Below are positions 27,055-34,766 of a stretch of DNA of 34,766 nt, in pieces (position 1 is the stretch's first letter; the number at the start of each line of letters is the position of its first letter). Below the pieces are notes generated by a model. That model saw only the letters and a list, made by a program, of their open reading frames with translations. It was not told where the DNA came from and did no database searches. The translations under genes and the position numbers were made by a program. The stretch covers positions 154,482-189,247 of the forward strand of contig CABZJI010000001.1 of NCBI GenBank assembly GCA_902526045.1, in the 5' to 3' direction. The stretch comes from an uncultured SAR86 cluster bacterium. Lineage in GTDB: Bacteria > Pseudomonadota > Gammaproteobacteria > Magnimaribacterales > AG-339-G14.

Positions 27055-28482
27055 TTAAAATCTTACGTTCTGCTTTTTTCTGCTGCCATGCTTTAAATAG
27101 ACTTCTTTAGCAATTTTTTTAAACTCAATGTCTGATCTTGACGCCCAAATTGTCTCTCTTGCTTTTTTTGCTGTGAGCGCTGGATCAACTATCTTCTCAA
27201 AATAAAGATCTCTCAACTCTGCATTGTGGATTTTGTCTGTACATATATTCGAAATTTTTGGGATTTGCGCTTTTATCCAGTCTGCATTTGGATCTTGATC
27301 TTTGCTTTGCTTCAGCACCGAATAAATTCTAGGTAGATTTATGCCGGTTACTCCGCTCTGCATTTGAACTTGGCAAATATGAATTCCTGGCTCGTAATCT
27401 ACAAACAGCTCTGCCAGGAGAGGGGATGTTTTCTGCCAAGGCTGCCATAAATTATAAGAAGCAAAAGACATAATCATGGCTCTCATTCTGAAATTTATCC
27501 ATCCTCCTTTTCTTAAATATTGAATACATGCATCGAGAAATGGAAATCCTGTTTCTCCTAAAATCCATCTCTCTATGAGTTCGCTATTTACATCATGTCT
27601 CAATTCATCTGACATTGGATGCATAGAACAAAATTCAAGTTCCGGTTCAGTTTCAAGCTTTTGGATGAAATGACAATGCCAATAAAGTCTTTTCTTGAAG
27701 GAATACAAGTCCTTTTTGTGTCCGGTTATTTCTAACTCTGCAAGAAGCTTTTGGTAAATCTCTCTCAGAGATACTGAGCCAAACGCAATGTGTGGCGAAA
27801 GCCTAGAACATGAATGCTCGGCCTCATGTGGCGATGACATCTTAAAACTATATCCTGCACACCTTTCCTTTAAGAAGCTATCTAATAAACTGTAGGCTTG
27901 ATCAGAGCCTCCTGATTGGAAAGATAAGTATTTTTTATCTGATAATTGAAGATCTTTTAAAAATAAATTTAATGGCTCTAATGGTTTATCTATCTTTTTT
28001 ATATTTTGGTTCGCATAAGGTTCTTTGAGTAAAGGCTTACTCATTTGATCTTCCCAGTCTCTTGCCCACTTATCTCTGTTAGGAGCTTGAACTTGAATCC
28101 CAAAATCTGAATAGAGTTTTATCTTTTCTTTTTTTAAAAAAAAATCTCGAAAATTATTGAAGTCATTTCTGAAGTAACCAATATCAGTTGAATGATTGAC
28201 GTGGATAATTGTTTCTGGAAAGTGAATTTCAATCCATTTCTGGAGATCAAAATGATTTCCTGAAAATACACAAACTTGAGAATTTTTTTCTTTAAGTTTT
28301 CCGTCAAAATCTTCTAGGCAATCTAAAAGAAAATTGAGCTGAATTTCCGACTTACCATTTTCTTGCCAGTAATTTTGATCGTAGAGAAAGATGACTCCAT
28401 AATCCTGATTCTTCGATCCATGGAATAATGCAGGATTATCAAGCATCCTTGCATTTCGATGAATCAATACAATGTCTTTCAT
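27055..28482 (-). CDS. Cryptochrome/photolyase-family flavoprotein
   Basis: A 475-residue protein with the two photolyase domains in standard order: an N-terminal alpha/beta antenna domain (MKDIVLIHRNARMLDNPALF at 1-20) and a C-terminal FAD domain (SRLSPHIAFGSVSLREI at 226-242, then GETGFPFLDACIQYLRKGGWIN at 309-330). Light-driven repair of UV photoproducts is the family role; a signalling cryptochrome is possible. The usual DGDxASNxxGWQW loop near the flavin is replaced by DYEPGIHICQVQMQSGVTG (362-380), so it belongs to a non-classical branch. The start is next to a divergent TPR gene with a 78-base AT-rich gap. It lies near an O6-alkylguanine transferase gene. Confidence 0.9.
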   Translation of the reverse strand: MKDIVLIHRNARMLDNPALFHGSKNQDYGVIFLYDQNYWQENGKSEIQLNFLLDCLEDFDGKLKEKNSQVCVFSGNHFDLQKWIEIHFPETIIHVNHSTDIGYFRNDFNNFRDFFLKKEKIKLYSDFGIQVQAPNRDKWARDWEDQMSKPLLKEPYANQNIKKIDKPLEPLNLFLKDLQLSDKKYLSFQSGGSDQAYSLLDSFLKERCAGYSFKMSSPHEAEHSCSRLSPHIAFGSVSLREIYQKLLAELEITGHKKDLYSFKKRLYWHCHFIQKLETEPELEFCSMHPMSDELRHDVNSELIERWILGETGFPFLDACIQYLRKGGWINFRMRAMIMSFASYNLWQPWQKTSPLLAELFVDYEPGIHICQVQMQSGVTGINLPRIYSVLKQSKDQDPNADWIKAQIPKISNICTDKIHNAELRDLYFEKIVDPALTAKKARETIWASRSDIEFKKIAKEVYLKHGSRKKQNVRF

Positions 28483-28560
28483 GGGGTAAGAATCTTATAT
28501 CCTTAATCTATTTATATTCATATAAAAATATGTATTGAAATAAAGTGGTAAATTAATTTG

Positions 28561-28998
28561 ATGAAAAACATATTTTTAATAATTATCCTAATAACTACAC
28601 AGAGTATTTTTGCTGCTAGCTACAACAAGCCCTCGGCTTCGAAACTTTACAAAGAAGCTGTGGACTTAGTAAAAAAAGAACAATTTGAAAGCGCAATTAA
28701 AAAACTTACAAAATATACTAAAAAAAAGCCAAAGGACTCAGATGGATGGACCTTATTAGCATTTTCTAACAGAAAAATTAGTAAGTTCGATAAAGCCGAA
28801 GAGTTTTATGAAAAGGCTATTGCGATTGATGAGAATAATAAAACTGCATTGGAATACCAAGGAGAGTTTTTTGCTCAAATCGGCGAAATGGAAAAAGCTA
28901 AAAAGAATCTAGAGAAATTACTTTCTCTCTGTCCTAACTCATGTAAAGAATATGTGATGCTGAAGGATTACATTAGCGGTAAGGCTAAAAAAAGCTAA
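28561..28998 (+). CDS. Secreted TPR-repeat protein
   Basis: A 145-residue protein with a signal peptide (MKNIFLIIILITTQSIFAAS, cleavage around residue 19) and about three tetratricopeptide repeats: LYKEAVDLVKKEQFESAIKK, then GWTLLAFSNRKISKFDKAEE, then ALEYQGEFFAQIGEMEKAKK. Two cysteines near the end (CPNSC) could form a disulphide in the periplasm. The ATG at 28561 is preferred to the TTG just before it. Such proteins act as scaffolds; no partner is evident. It is followed after ten bases by the alkyltransferase gene, so the two may be cotranscribed despite unrelated roles. Confidence 0.8.
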   Translation: MKNIFLIIILITTQSIFAASYNKPSASKLYKEAVDLVKKEQFESAIKKLTKYTKKKPKDSDGWTLLAFSNRKISKFDKAEEFYEKAIAIDENNKTALEYQGEFFAQIGEMEKAKKNLEKLLSLCPNSCKEYVMLKDYISGKAKKS

Positions 28999-29008
28999 TC
29001 TAGAATTT

Positions 29009-29287
29009 ATGCAAGGCACATCATTTCAAAGAAAAGTCTGGAATGAATTGATAAAAATTCCTTATGGCGAAACAAGATCTTATAAAGAAATTGCTGTTGC
29101 AATTGGTCATCCTCGTTCCGCTAGGGCAATTGCTAATGCTTGTGCTAAGAATCCTTACGCGCCCATAGTTCCTTGCCATAGAGTTATTCGATCTGATGGT
29201 AATTTAGGCGGCTATAGCGCTGAGGGCGGTTCAAAAAAAAAGATAGAACTTTTAAGCATCGAAAGCCTGAATGCTCATAAAAGATAG
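29009..29287 (+). CDS. O6-alkylguanine-DNA alkyltransferase, minimal Ada-C/Ogt-type domain
   Basis: Repairs O6-alkylguanine by transfer of the alkyl group to a cysteine. The 92-residue protein is just the DNA-binding/catalytic domain, with the helix-turn-helix region ETRSYKEIAVAIGHPRSARAIANA and the active site PIVPCHRVIRSDG. The cysteine in PCHRV is intact, so this is a transferase, not a cysteine-lacking alkyltransferase-like protein. No N-terminal ribonuclease-H-like domain is present, so it is shorter than Ogt or Ada. It overlaps the next gene by 17 bases in another frame. No ribosome binding site is visible; coupling to the TPR gene is probable. Confidence 0.92.
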   Translation: MQGTSFQRKVWNELIKIPYGETRSYKEIAVAIGHPRSARAIANACAKNPYAPIVPCHRVIRSDGNLGGYSAEGGSKKKIELLSIESLNAHKR

Positions 29288-30413
29288 TACAAAAAACCTC
29301 TTTGAGTTAGCCGATTCAATTGCAAAAGAATTTATCTCTAATAATTTATCGAATTATCAAGGATTAAGAAATTACGATTACGGCCCGGATAAAAGAGATA
29401 ACACTTCCTGTTTATCACCCTTCATAACTCACAGGCTTATTCTTGAACAAGAACTTATTAATAAATCATTAGACTCTTACTCCTTTTCGAAAGTTGAAAA
29501 ATTTATCCAAGAGATATGCTGGAGAACTTATTGGAAAGGTTGGTTGGAATTAAGACCCGCCGTTTGGGAAGATTTTATTTCTGAAAGGGCAGAGAGATAC
29601 GATGAATTAGCTTACGAAAAAGCTATCGAGGGCAATACAGGGATTGATTGCTTTGATTTTTGGGTCTACGAGTTAAAGGAAGAAAATTACCTTCATAACC
29701 ATACGAGAATGTGGTTTGCCAGTATTTGGATCTTTACTTTAGGTCTTCCCTGGCAGCTAGGTGCTGAATTCTTCATGAAATATTTATTGGACGGAGATGC
29801 AGCATCAAACACTCTGAGCTGGCGATGGGTAGCTGGCATCCAAACAAAAGGCAAGCACTATATTGCTAGACCCTCAAATATATCAAAGTTTACTGACGGA
29901 AGATTTCATCCAGTGGGATTGAGCACCCTTGCTGAACCATTAAATGAAGAAAAAGAATTTTTAAAAGAGCCTCTAAGTCTAACGTCCAATGAAACAAAAA
30001 AAAATAACACTCTTGTGATGTTTGAAAATGATCTTTGGCTTAAGGGAAGAGAAGATCTCTATAAGAGCTATGAAAAAATATATTTGATTCTTTTAACTAA
30101 CGCAGAAAGAAAAATAGAGCTGGATGACAAAGTATTAGCCTTTAAAAGGAAGGCTCTTAGTGACGCGAAGATGTATCTTGATAATTCATCCTTGGAGTCA
30201 CCAGAGAAGTTGAAGCAACATAATTCATTTGATGTTGTTTATCCATCTGTAGGAGAAAATTTAGATTACTTGAAGAAGATTCAAAATATAAATAATACGG
30301 CTATTGATTTTATAACCCGCGAAGAAGACATTTTTTGTTGGGAATTTTCAAATAAAGGTTTCTTTAACTTTAAAAAAAATATCCCCGATATCTTGAAAAA
30401 ATTCTCTTATTAA
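29271..30413 (+). CDS. Photolyase-related FAD-binding protein with the FAD domain at the N-terminus
   Basis: A 380-residue protein that starts almost directly with the photolyase FAD domain: TSCLSPFITHRLI (45-57), the helix CWRTYWKGWLELRP (83-96), LHNHTRMWFASIW (141-153) and the intact flavin loop LLDGDAASNTLSWRWVAG (172-189) with N180. The antenna domain that should come first is missing at the N-terminus. Residues 247-380 instead look like that domain moved to the end: LVMFENDLWL (248-257), YEKIYLILL (267-275), FDVVYPSVGE (320-329) and FFNFKKNIPDIL (364-375). It overlaps the alkyltransferase gene. It may repair DNA or sense light; neither is certain. Confidence 0.85.
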   Translation: MLIKDSTKNLFELADSIAKEFISNNLSNYQGLRNYDYGPDKRDNTSCLSPFITHRLILEQELINKSLDSYSFSKVEKFIQEICWRTYWKGWLELRPAVWEDFISERAERYDELAYEKAIEGNTGIDCFDFWVYELKEENYLHNHTRMWFASIWIFTLGLPWQLGAEFFMKYLLDGDAASNTLSWRWVAGIQTKGKHYIARPSNISKFTDGRFHPVGLSTLAEPLNEEKEFLKEPLSLTSNETKKNNTLVMFENDLWLKGREDLYKSYEKIYLILLTNAERKIELDDKVLAFKRKALSDAKMYLDNSSLESPEKLKQHNSFDVVYPSVGENLDYLKKIQNINNTAIDFITREEDIFCWEFSNKGFFNFKKNIPDILKKFSY

Positions 30414-30428
30414 CTAAATTAAATGTAA

Positions 30429-32264
30429 ATGACATTTAAACTAGCTTTCAAATATCTATTTCGACTCTTTTTACTGACTCTTTTGGCAATGTCGATCTAT
30501 TTAATAAATCTGTTTTTCATGAAGCCTTTTTCGATAGATCATTTTTTGGCTAAAGAAACTTTTCTTGAAATAATTGATTCGCCTGAGTCCATGACTTACA
30601 TAGGAATTTTTGATAATTACAATTGGCTAACCGGTCATGCATCAAAATTAACAATTCCCAGTCAGAAGAAATTGGAGCGTGACAAAGCAAAAACAAGAAA
30701 GATTTTAGAAACATTAGATTCTTATGAAGATGACAATTTAAGCGACATCCAAAGAGCCTCAAAAAAAATAGCTGTATTCGATGCAGAGAATACATTGCTT
30801 AGATTAGAGACTTTTCCATTTCATGATTATGTTCTCAATCAGATAGGCGGAGCTCACATTGATATGGTTGAATTCATGACAGACACTCATCCAATAAGAA
30901 ATTTAGCTGAAGCAGAAGCTTATATCGAAAGAGTCAGATTATTTGAGAACGTTTTCGAGGGACACTTATACGAATTAAATGGACAAAAAGCTATTGATTT
31001 TTATGCCCCAGAATTTGTTTATGAAAGAGTTATTAATCAACTGGATGAATTTTTAAATTATTCGTTTGAAAAGCATCCCATATACACAGAATTTGATAGG
31101 AAAATTAAGGACTTTGACTCATCGGATGAGCAGAAAATAGAATTGCGAGAAAACCTCAAAAGAGCCATTGAAGAAAGTATTAATAGAGCTTTTAGGTTGA
31201 TGAAAGAGTTTTTGGTTTCAACTCAAGCTCAGGCAAATAAAAATCATGGGCTGTGGTCTCAACCAAACGGTGATAAATATTATGAGTTGAGAATAAGGAC
31301 TTATACGACAACAGACTATACGCCTCAGGAAATTCACGATATGGGTCTCAGTGAAGTAGAGCGAATTAGCGTCAGGATGAAGACCATACTTATGGAGTTG
31401 GGATACAACCAAGATAAATCAGTGGGTGCTTTAATGAATGAATTAAATGAGGACCCTCAATTCCTATATGAAGATACGCCAGATAGAAAGCAGATTGCGA
31501 TTAAGGATTACTCCAAAATGGTTGATGAGGCATACGTTGTTTTAGAAAAGTACTTTCACACCATGCCAAAATCTAAAGTAATAGTTAAAGCCGTCCCAGA
31601 GTACTCTGAAAAAACAGCGGCCGGCGGATATTACAGATCACCTGCACTTGATGGAAGTAGGCCGGGCGTGTTTTATGCAAATTTATATGACATAAAACAA
31701 ACGCCGAAGTACGGCATGAAAACACTTGCTTATCATGAGGCCATTCCAGGCCATCATCACCAAATAGCTCATTCTTTAGAAAATGAAGACTTAACTTATT
31801 ACCGAAAATTTGGCTATCGAACTTCAGCTTTTTCGGAGGGATGGGCTTTATACGCCGAACAACTAGCTCTGGAAGTTGGCTTAGCTGATAATCCTATGGA
31901 TGAGCTGGGTATTTTGCAAAGTGAACTTTTCAGAGCCGTTAGATTGGTTGTAGATACGGGAATCCATTACAAGAAATGGACGCGTGAAAGAGCTATGGCG
32001 TACATGAAAGCAAAAACTGGAATGTCAGATACTGAGGTGAGGGTAGAGATAGAGCGTTACATTGTATGGCCTGCACAAGCTCTAAGTTATAAGGTCGGTA
32101 TGATAAAAATATTAGAGTTGAGAAAAAAAGCTCAAGAAGCTTTAGGCAAAAAATTTAATATAAAAGACTTTCATTCTGCTCTTTTGGATCATGGTAGTCC
32201 CCCGCTTTTTATTGTGGAAGAGAAAGTGAACGAAATGATAAATAAAGCAAAATTATTGAATTAA
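30429..32264 (+). CDS. DUF885-family predicted zinc metallopeptidase, membrane-anchored
   Basis: A 611-residue protein with an N-terminal hydrophobic anchor (about 12-32), probably placing the domain in the periplasm. The C-terminal half has the HExxxGHH zinc motif (HEAIPGHH at 436-443) and a downstream glutamate in EGWALYAEQL (E470), the hallmarks of the DUF885 family, whose members are thought to be carboxypeptidase-like peptidases. The length is usual for that family. The substrate is unknown. It follows the photolyase-like gene by 15 bases on the same strand but has no functional link that I can see. Confidence 0.9.
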   Translation: MTFKLAFKYLFRLFLLTLLAMSIYLINLFFMKPFSIDHFLAKETFLEIIDSPESMTYIGIFDNYNWLTGHASKLTIPSQKKLERDKAKTRKILETLDSYEDDNLSDIQRASKKIAVFDAENTLLRLETFPFHDYVLNQIGGAHIDMVEFMTDTHPIRNLAEAEAYIERVRLFENVFEGHLYELNGQKAIDFYAPEFVYERVINQLDEFLNYSFEKHPIYTEFDRKIKDFDSSDEQKIELRENLKRAIEESINRAFRLMKEFLVSTQAQANKNHGLWSQPNGDKYYELRIRTYTTTDYTPQEIHDMGLSEVERISVRMKTILMELGYNQDKSVGALMNELNEDPQFLYEDTPDRKQIAIKDYSKMVDEAYVVLEKYFHTMPKSKVIVKAVPEYSEKTAAGGYYRSPALDGSRPGVFYANLYDIKQTPKYGMKTLAYHEAIPGHHHQIAHSLENEDLTYYRKFGYRTSAFSEGWALYAEQLALEVGLADNPMDELGILQSELFRAVRLVVDTGIHYKKWTRERAMAYMKAKTGMSDTEVRVEIERYIVWPAQALSYKVGMIKILELRKKAQEALGKKFNIKDFHSALLDHGSPPLFIVEEKVNEMINKAKLLN

Positions 32265-32322
32265 TTTTTATAATCCAGCGCTATTAAATTTAAAATTTCT
32301 TGGATAGAATTCAAAAGAAATT

Positions 32323-33192
32323 ATGAATAACAATTTATCAGCAGAGAAATTTGAAAATCAGAAGCTTCCTTTCAAGGTAAAACGATTATCTCCTTCGATC
32401 GGGGCAGAACTTCTTGATATTGATTTAAGAGAAAATTTAAATAAATCAACGTTAGATATGATTTATCAAGCACTTTTAACTTATAAAGTTATTTTTTTTA
32501 GAGATCAGTTGATATCCACAGAAGAGCACTTAAACTTTGCAAATAATTTTGGGCCGCTCGAAATTCATCCATTTGCTCCTCAAAAAGAAAATTTTCCAGA
32601 AGTACTAAAAATAACACACGATAAAGAGAATAGAGGTAAAGAAAACACCTGGCACTCGGACGTTACTTGGAGGCTCGAACCCTCTCTAGGCTCAGTATTA
32701 AGGATGATTGAGTGTCCTGATTACGGAGGAGATACTCTTTTTGCTGACATGGGGGCAGCATATGAAGATCTTGCAGATGAAATAAAAGAAAAACTTGAAG
32801 GAGCTGTCGCTATTCATGACTTTGCCAACTTCAGAAAAGGCTTGGTCAAGGCAGGAAAAAGTCAGGAGGAGATTGAAGCTGTGAATAAGAAGTTTCCAAA
32901 TCCAGAGCATCCTGTCATAAGAACCCATCCGGATACTAACCAAAAGAGTATTTACGTTAATAGGGCGTTTACTCAGCATATAAAAGATTGGGATCAAGAT
33001 GAATCTAAAAAAATGCTCGAATTTCTTTATTCGCGCGCATCCATCCCAGAGTATCAGTGTCGATTTGTGTGGAAGCCCAACTCCATAGCCTTTTGGGATA
33101 ATCGAGCATGCCAACACTATGCCGCATCAGACTATTGGCCAAATATAAGGAAGGTTGAGAGAGTAACAATTGTTGGCGACAGGCCTTACTAA
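32323..33192 (+). CDS. TauD/TfdA-family 2-oxoglutarate dioxygenase
   Basis: A 289-residue iron- and 2-oxoglutarate-dependent oxygenase. The facial triad is H111 and D113 (TWHSDVTW) and H265 (CQHYAASDY), with the oxoglutarate-binding arginine R280 in VERVTIVGDR; these match TauD H99, D101, H255 and R270. Family members release sulphite from taurine or oxidise aryl and alkyl sulphonates, phenoxyacetates or small amino acids. No sulphonate transporter is next to it, so the substrate cannot be named. No strong ribosome binding site precedes the ATG. The gene ends eight bases from a convergent transporter gene. Confidence 0.93.
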   Translation: MNNNLSAEKFENQKLPFKVKRLSPSIGAELLDIDLRENLNKSTLDMIYQALLTYKVIFFRDQLISTEEHLNFANNFGPLEIHPFAPQKENFPEVLKITHDKENRGKENTWHSDVTWRLEPSLGSVLRMIECPDYGGDTLFADMGAAYEDLADEIKEKLEGAVAIHDFANFRKGLVKAGKSQEEIEAVNKKFPNPEHPVIRTHPDTNQKSIYVNRAFTQHIKDWDQDESKKMLEFLYSRASIPEYQCRFVWKPNSIAFWDNRACQHYAASDYWPNIRKVERVTIVGDRPY

Positions 33193-33199
33193 TTTTTTT

Positions 33200-34432
33200 C
33201 TAGATAGAAGACCTAACAGCTATAGACCTTCCCTGTAAAGATAAATAAATTGCTAGTGGAATAATTGCTATAGGCACCAAAGATAAGCTCAATCCTAAAA
33301 CAACGAGTGTATTGAAAAGTAACCCACCAGAAGCATCACCAAATCTGTTAGTAAACGTATCGATAAAAACAGTTGACTTATACTTTTCAGATTTTTCTAA
33401 AGTTGTGTAAACACTTTCTCTTGCCGGCTTGTTAATGGCGTATTCAAAAGGCCTCATTACAGCAGATAAGATGATAAACAATATTACTCCAGAAGAGCTG
33501 AGCAAAATGTTGGCCATGTAGCCTGAAATTGCCAAGAAAGCCATTGAGAACAATACACCATATGTAATTAAGACAAACTTGATGCCTAAAAACTTATTCT
33601 CTAAGAAAACTCTAGTTAAAAATAATTGCGCAAAAAATGAGATTGGAGTTACAACGGAGTCCGCCAATGAGAAAATTTTTCTTTGCTCAACTACATCGGT
33701 TGAATACTTATTTATTATTTCAATGCCAAAGAAGTAAAGAGATGTAGCTAAACACGTCCAAAGAAAAGCATAGATTAATAATTGTCTTACAAGTTTATTG
33801 GATTTTATTTGGATAAATTGTTCAGACAATTCGGTAAGAAAATTAGAATTCTCCCTTTTAACTATATCTCTTGTGACACCATTCAATAATCTGGACAAAA
33901 GAATACCCAGCGTTAAGCCCACAGAGGCACAAAGCATAGCAATTACAGGTAAATCAGCTAAAAAAAGCAAAACTGATTGGGAACCCAGCCAGGCCCCAGC
34001 TGAGCCAAAGGCGCTTATAACGCCAAAATATTTTTTACTATCATCGGTTTGAAAACTGTTAACAGTCTTGGCCCAAAAAACCGAAACAACAAAAAAATTG
34101 AACACGTTGTACCAGATATAAAAACTTACCCCTACAGCATAGTTATCTGGATAAAGATTATTTATAGAGGCATACAAAAAAAGGTTGAGAATAAAAAACC
34201 CATAAATATAGGTTACAAGTCTTGATTCTTTAACTCTCGAAACAATAAGAGAATAAATAGGATTTGCCAAAAGCATAACCAAAACAACGATTAATAGAAA
34301 GTAAGTCAAATCACTCGTGCCTATTTGTGCAGCCATTGCGCTTCTGAAAGGACGCATAACAAATAATGAGTACAAAACACAAAAGAAAAATAACCCAGCT
34401 ATTAAAGTATTCTTGTTAATACTTTTGAACAT
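33200..34432 (-). CDS. TlcC/Npt-related nucleotide-carrier-like (MFS-superfamily) membrane protein
   Basis: A 410-residue membrane protein with roughly eleven or twelve hydrophobic segments. The C-terminal part carries NKPARESVYTTLEKSEKYKSTVFIDTFTNRFGDASGG, which resembles the conserved stretch of ATP/ADP translocase-like (COG3202) proteins: REPLYT..REEKYK..FID...R.GD. Classical members exchange nucleotides in obligate intracellular bacteria, but divergent relatives occur in free-living ones with unknown substrates. It begins nine bases after the end of the upstream leftward gene, so the two are probably one operon. The substrate is unresolved. Confidence 0.75.
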   Translation of the reverse strand: MFKSINKNTLIAGLFFFCVLYSLFVMRPFRSAMAAQIGTSDLTYFLLIVVLVMLLANPIYSLIVSRVKESRLVTYIYGFFILNLFLYASINNLYPDNYAVGVSFYIWYNVFNFFVVSVFWAKTVNSFQTDDSKKYFGVISAFGSAGAWLGSQSVLLFLADLPVIAMLCASVGLTLGILLSRLLNGVTRDIVKRENSNFLTELSEQFIQIKSNKLVRQLLIYAFLWTCLATSLYFFGIEIINKYSTDVVEQRKIFSLADSVVTPISFFAQLFLTRVFLENKFLGIKFVLITYGVLFSMAFLAISGYMANILLSSSGVILFIILSAVMRPFEYAINKPARESVYTTLEKSEKYKSTVFIDTFTNRFGDASGGLLFNTLVVLGLSLSLVPIAIIPLAIYLSLQGRSIAVRSSI

Positions 34433-34441
34433 AGATAAATT

Positions 34442-34766
34442 TTATTTTGATTTAATTAAAGAGATTGGCTCAAGGTTCAAGGCTTCTCTGAAGGTATTAT
34501 GATAATGATGCAGAGCTGGCTCATTTTTGCCAAATAAAATATGGTCTATTTTTCCTGATCTAAGGCCTTTGTGAGAAGCCGCCGCTGCTACATAATCCTC
34601 ATCTCTTATAATTTCGCCAAAGGCAATGTAGGGATTAAAGTTCTCTTCGCTTGCATTTTCTTTTTTAAGCCCATTTATGTATTCAATTGCCTCAGGCGTA
34701 AAGTAAAAAGAAACTTTAGAAACACTTTTATGAGGAGAATTCTCAAGCGGGTACTCTTTTACTACA
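34442..34766 (-). CDS. 3' part of an unrecognised gene (partial)
   Basis: An open frame runs from the right edge to a TAA at 34442-34444, about 108 codons with no in-window start. The product reads VVKEYPLENSPHKSVSKVSF at the edge, then FNPYIAFGEIIRDEDYVAAAAS, and ends LHHYHNTFREALNLEPISLI followed by KSK. It has mixed charged and hydrophobic composition, no membrane helix in this part and a histidine-rich HHYH. I do not recognise a family. It lies nine bases upstream of the transporter gene on the same strand, which suggests cotranscription. Confidence 0.7.
   Translation of the reverse strand, partial: VVKEYPLENSPHKSVSKVSFYFTPEAIEYINGLKKENASEENFNPYIAFGEIIRDEDYVAAAASHKGLRSGKIDHILFGKNEPALHHYHNTFREALNLEPISLIKSK

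Noticed and set aside
28558-28560. TTG start for the TPR gene
   Set aside because: An ATG follows immediately at 28561 and gives the same signal peptide.
28483-28560. CATAT/ATATG inverted repeat between the divergent photolyase and TPR genes
   Set aside because: Five-base arms in a very AT-rich gap are expected by chance; no promoter pair could be assigned with confidence.
29009-29287. Alkyltransferase-like (ATL) protein without activity
   Set aside because: The active-site motif is PCHRV with cysteine present, not the tryptophan or alanine variant seen in ATL proteins.

Overview
The window looks like chromosomal DNA from a free-living, AT-rich, streamlined marine gammaproteobacterium of the SAR86 type. 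This is inferred from the E. coli-like but AT-rich housekeeping proteins, very short intergenic gaps, many overlapping genes, and a mix of photolyases, 2-oxoglutarate oxygenases and fatty-acid-type enzymes. No gene-free stretch exceeds 300 bases; the longest gap is about 140 bases. I see no tRNA, rRNA, insertion sequence, integrase or CRISPR array.

Bases 1-13936 are a conserved core. It starts with the first codons of a leftward gene of unknown function, then a rightward block mnmG (gidA), rsmG (gidB), parA, parB, the eight ATP synthase genes atpB-E-F-H-A-G-D-C (atpI is missing), glmU and glmS. In many gammaproteobacteria this order lies beside the replication origin. A promoter-like pair sits just before atpB, and nearly all genes overlap or abut, so tRNA/rRNA modification, chromosome partition, ATP synthesis and UDP-GlcNAc precursor synthesis are packed into one or two transcription units.

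Bases 13967-15276 hold a two-gene cassette, a Fhit-like HIT protein overlapping an unusually AT-rich HNH endonuclease. It interrupts otherwise metabolic genes and is the best candidate for an undescribed system. Bases 15334-17095 carry an IPNS-type 2-oxoglutarate/Fe(II) oxygenase and a cupin, closed by a likely terminator. Bases 17168-18948 are small genes: a MerC-like membrane protein, an NTF2-fold protein and two membrane proteins of unknown function. Leftward genes for a PhoA-type alkaline phosphatase and a DsbA-fold isomerase follow (18949-20843), then an exported methyltransferase-like protein and rlmN.

Bases 22952-26045 form a tight PhyH oxygenase / acyl-CoA synthetase / cytochrome b561 cluster, facing a D-2-hydroxyacid dehydrogenase. 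Bases 27055-30413 are a light and alkylation damage island: a photolyase/cryptochrome, a secreted TPR protein, a minimal O6-alkylguanine transferase, and an FAD-domain-first photolyase relative that may be circularly permuted. The window ends with a DUF885 metallopeptidase-like protein, a TauD-type dioxygenase, a leftward nucleotide-carrier-like membrane protein and the 3' part of an unrecognised leftward gene. Three different 2-oxoglutarate oxygenase families (IPNS, PhyH, TauD) suggest use of diverse dissolved organic compounds; their substrates cannot be read from sequence.
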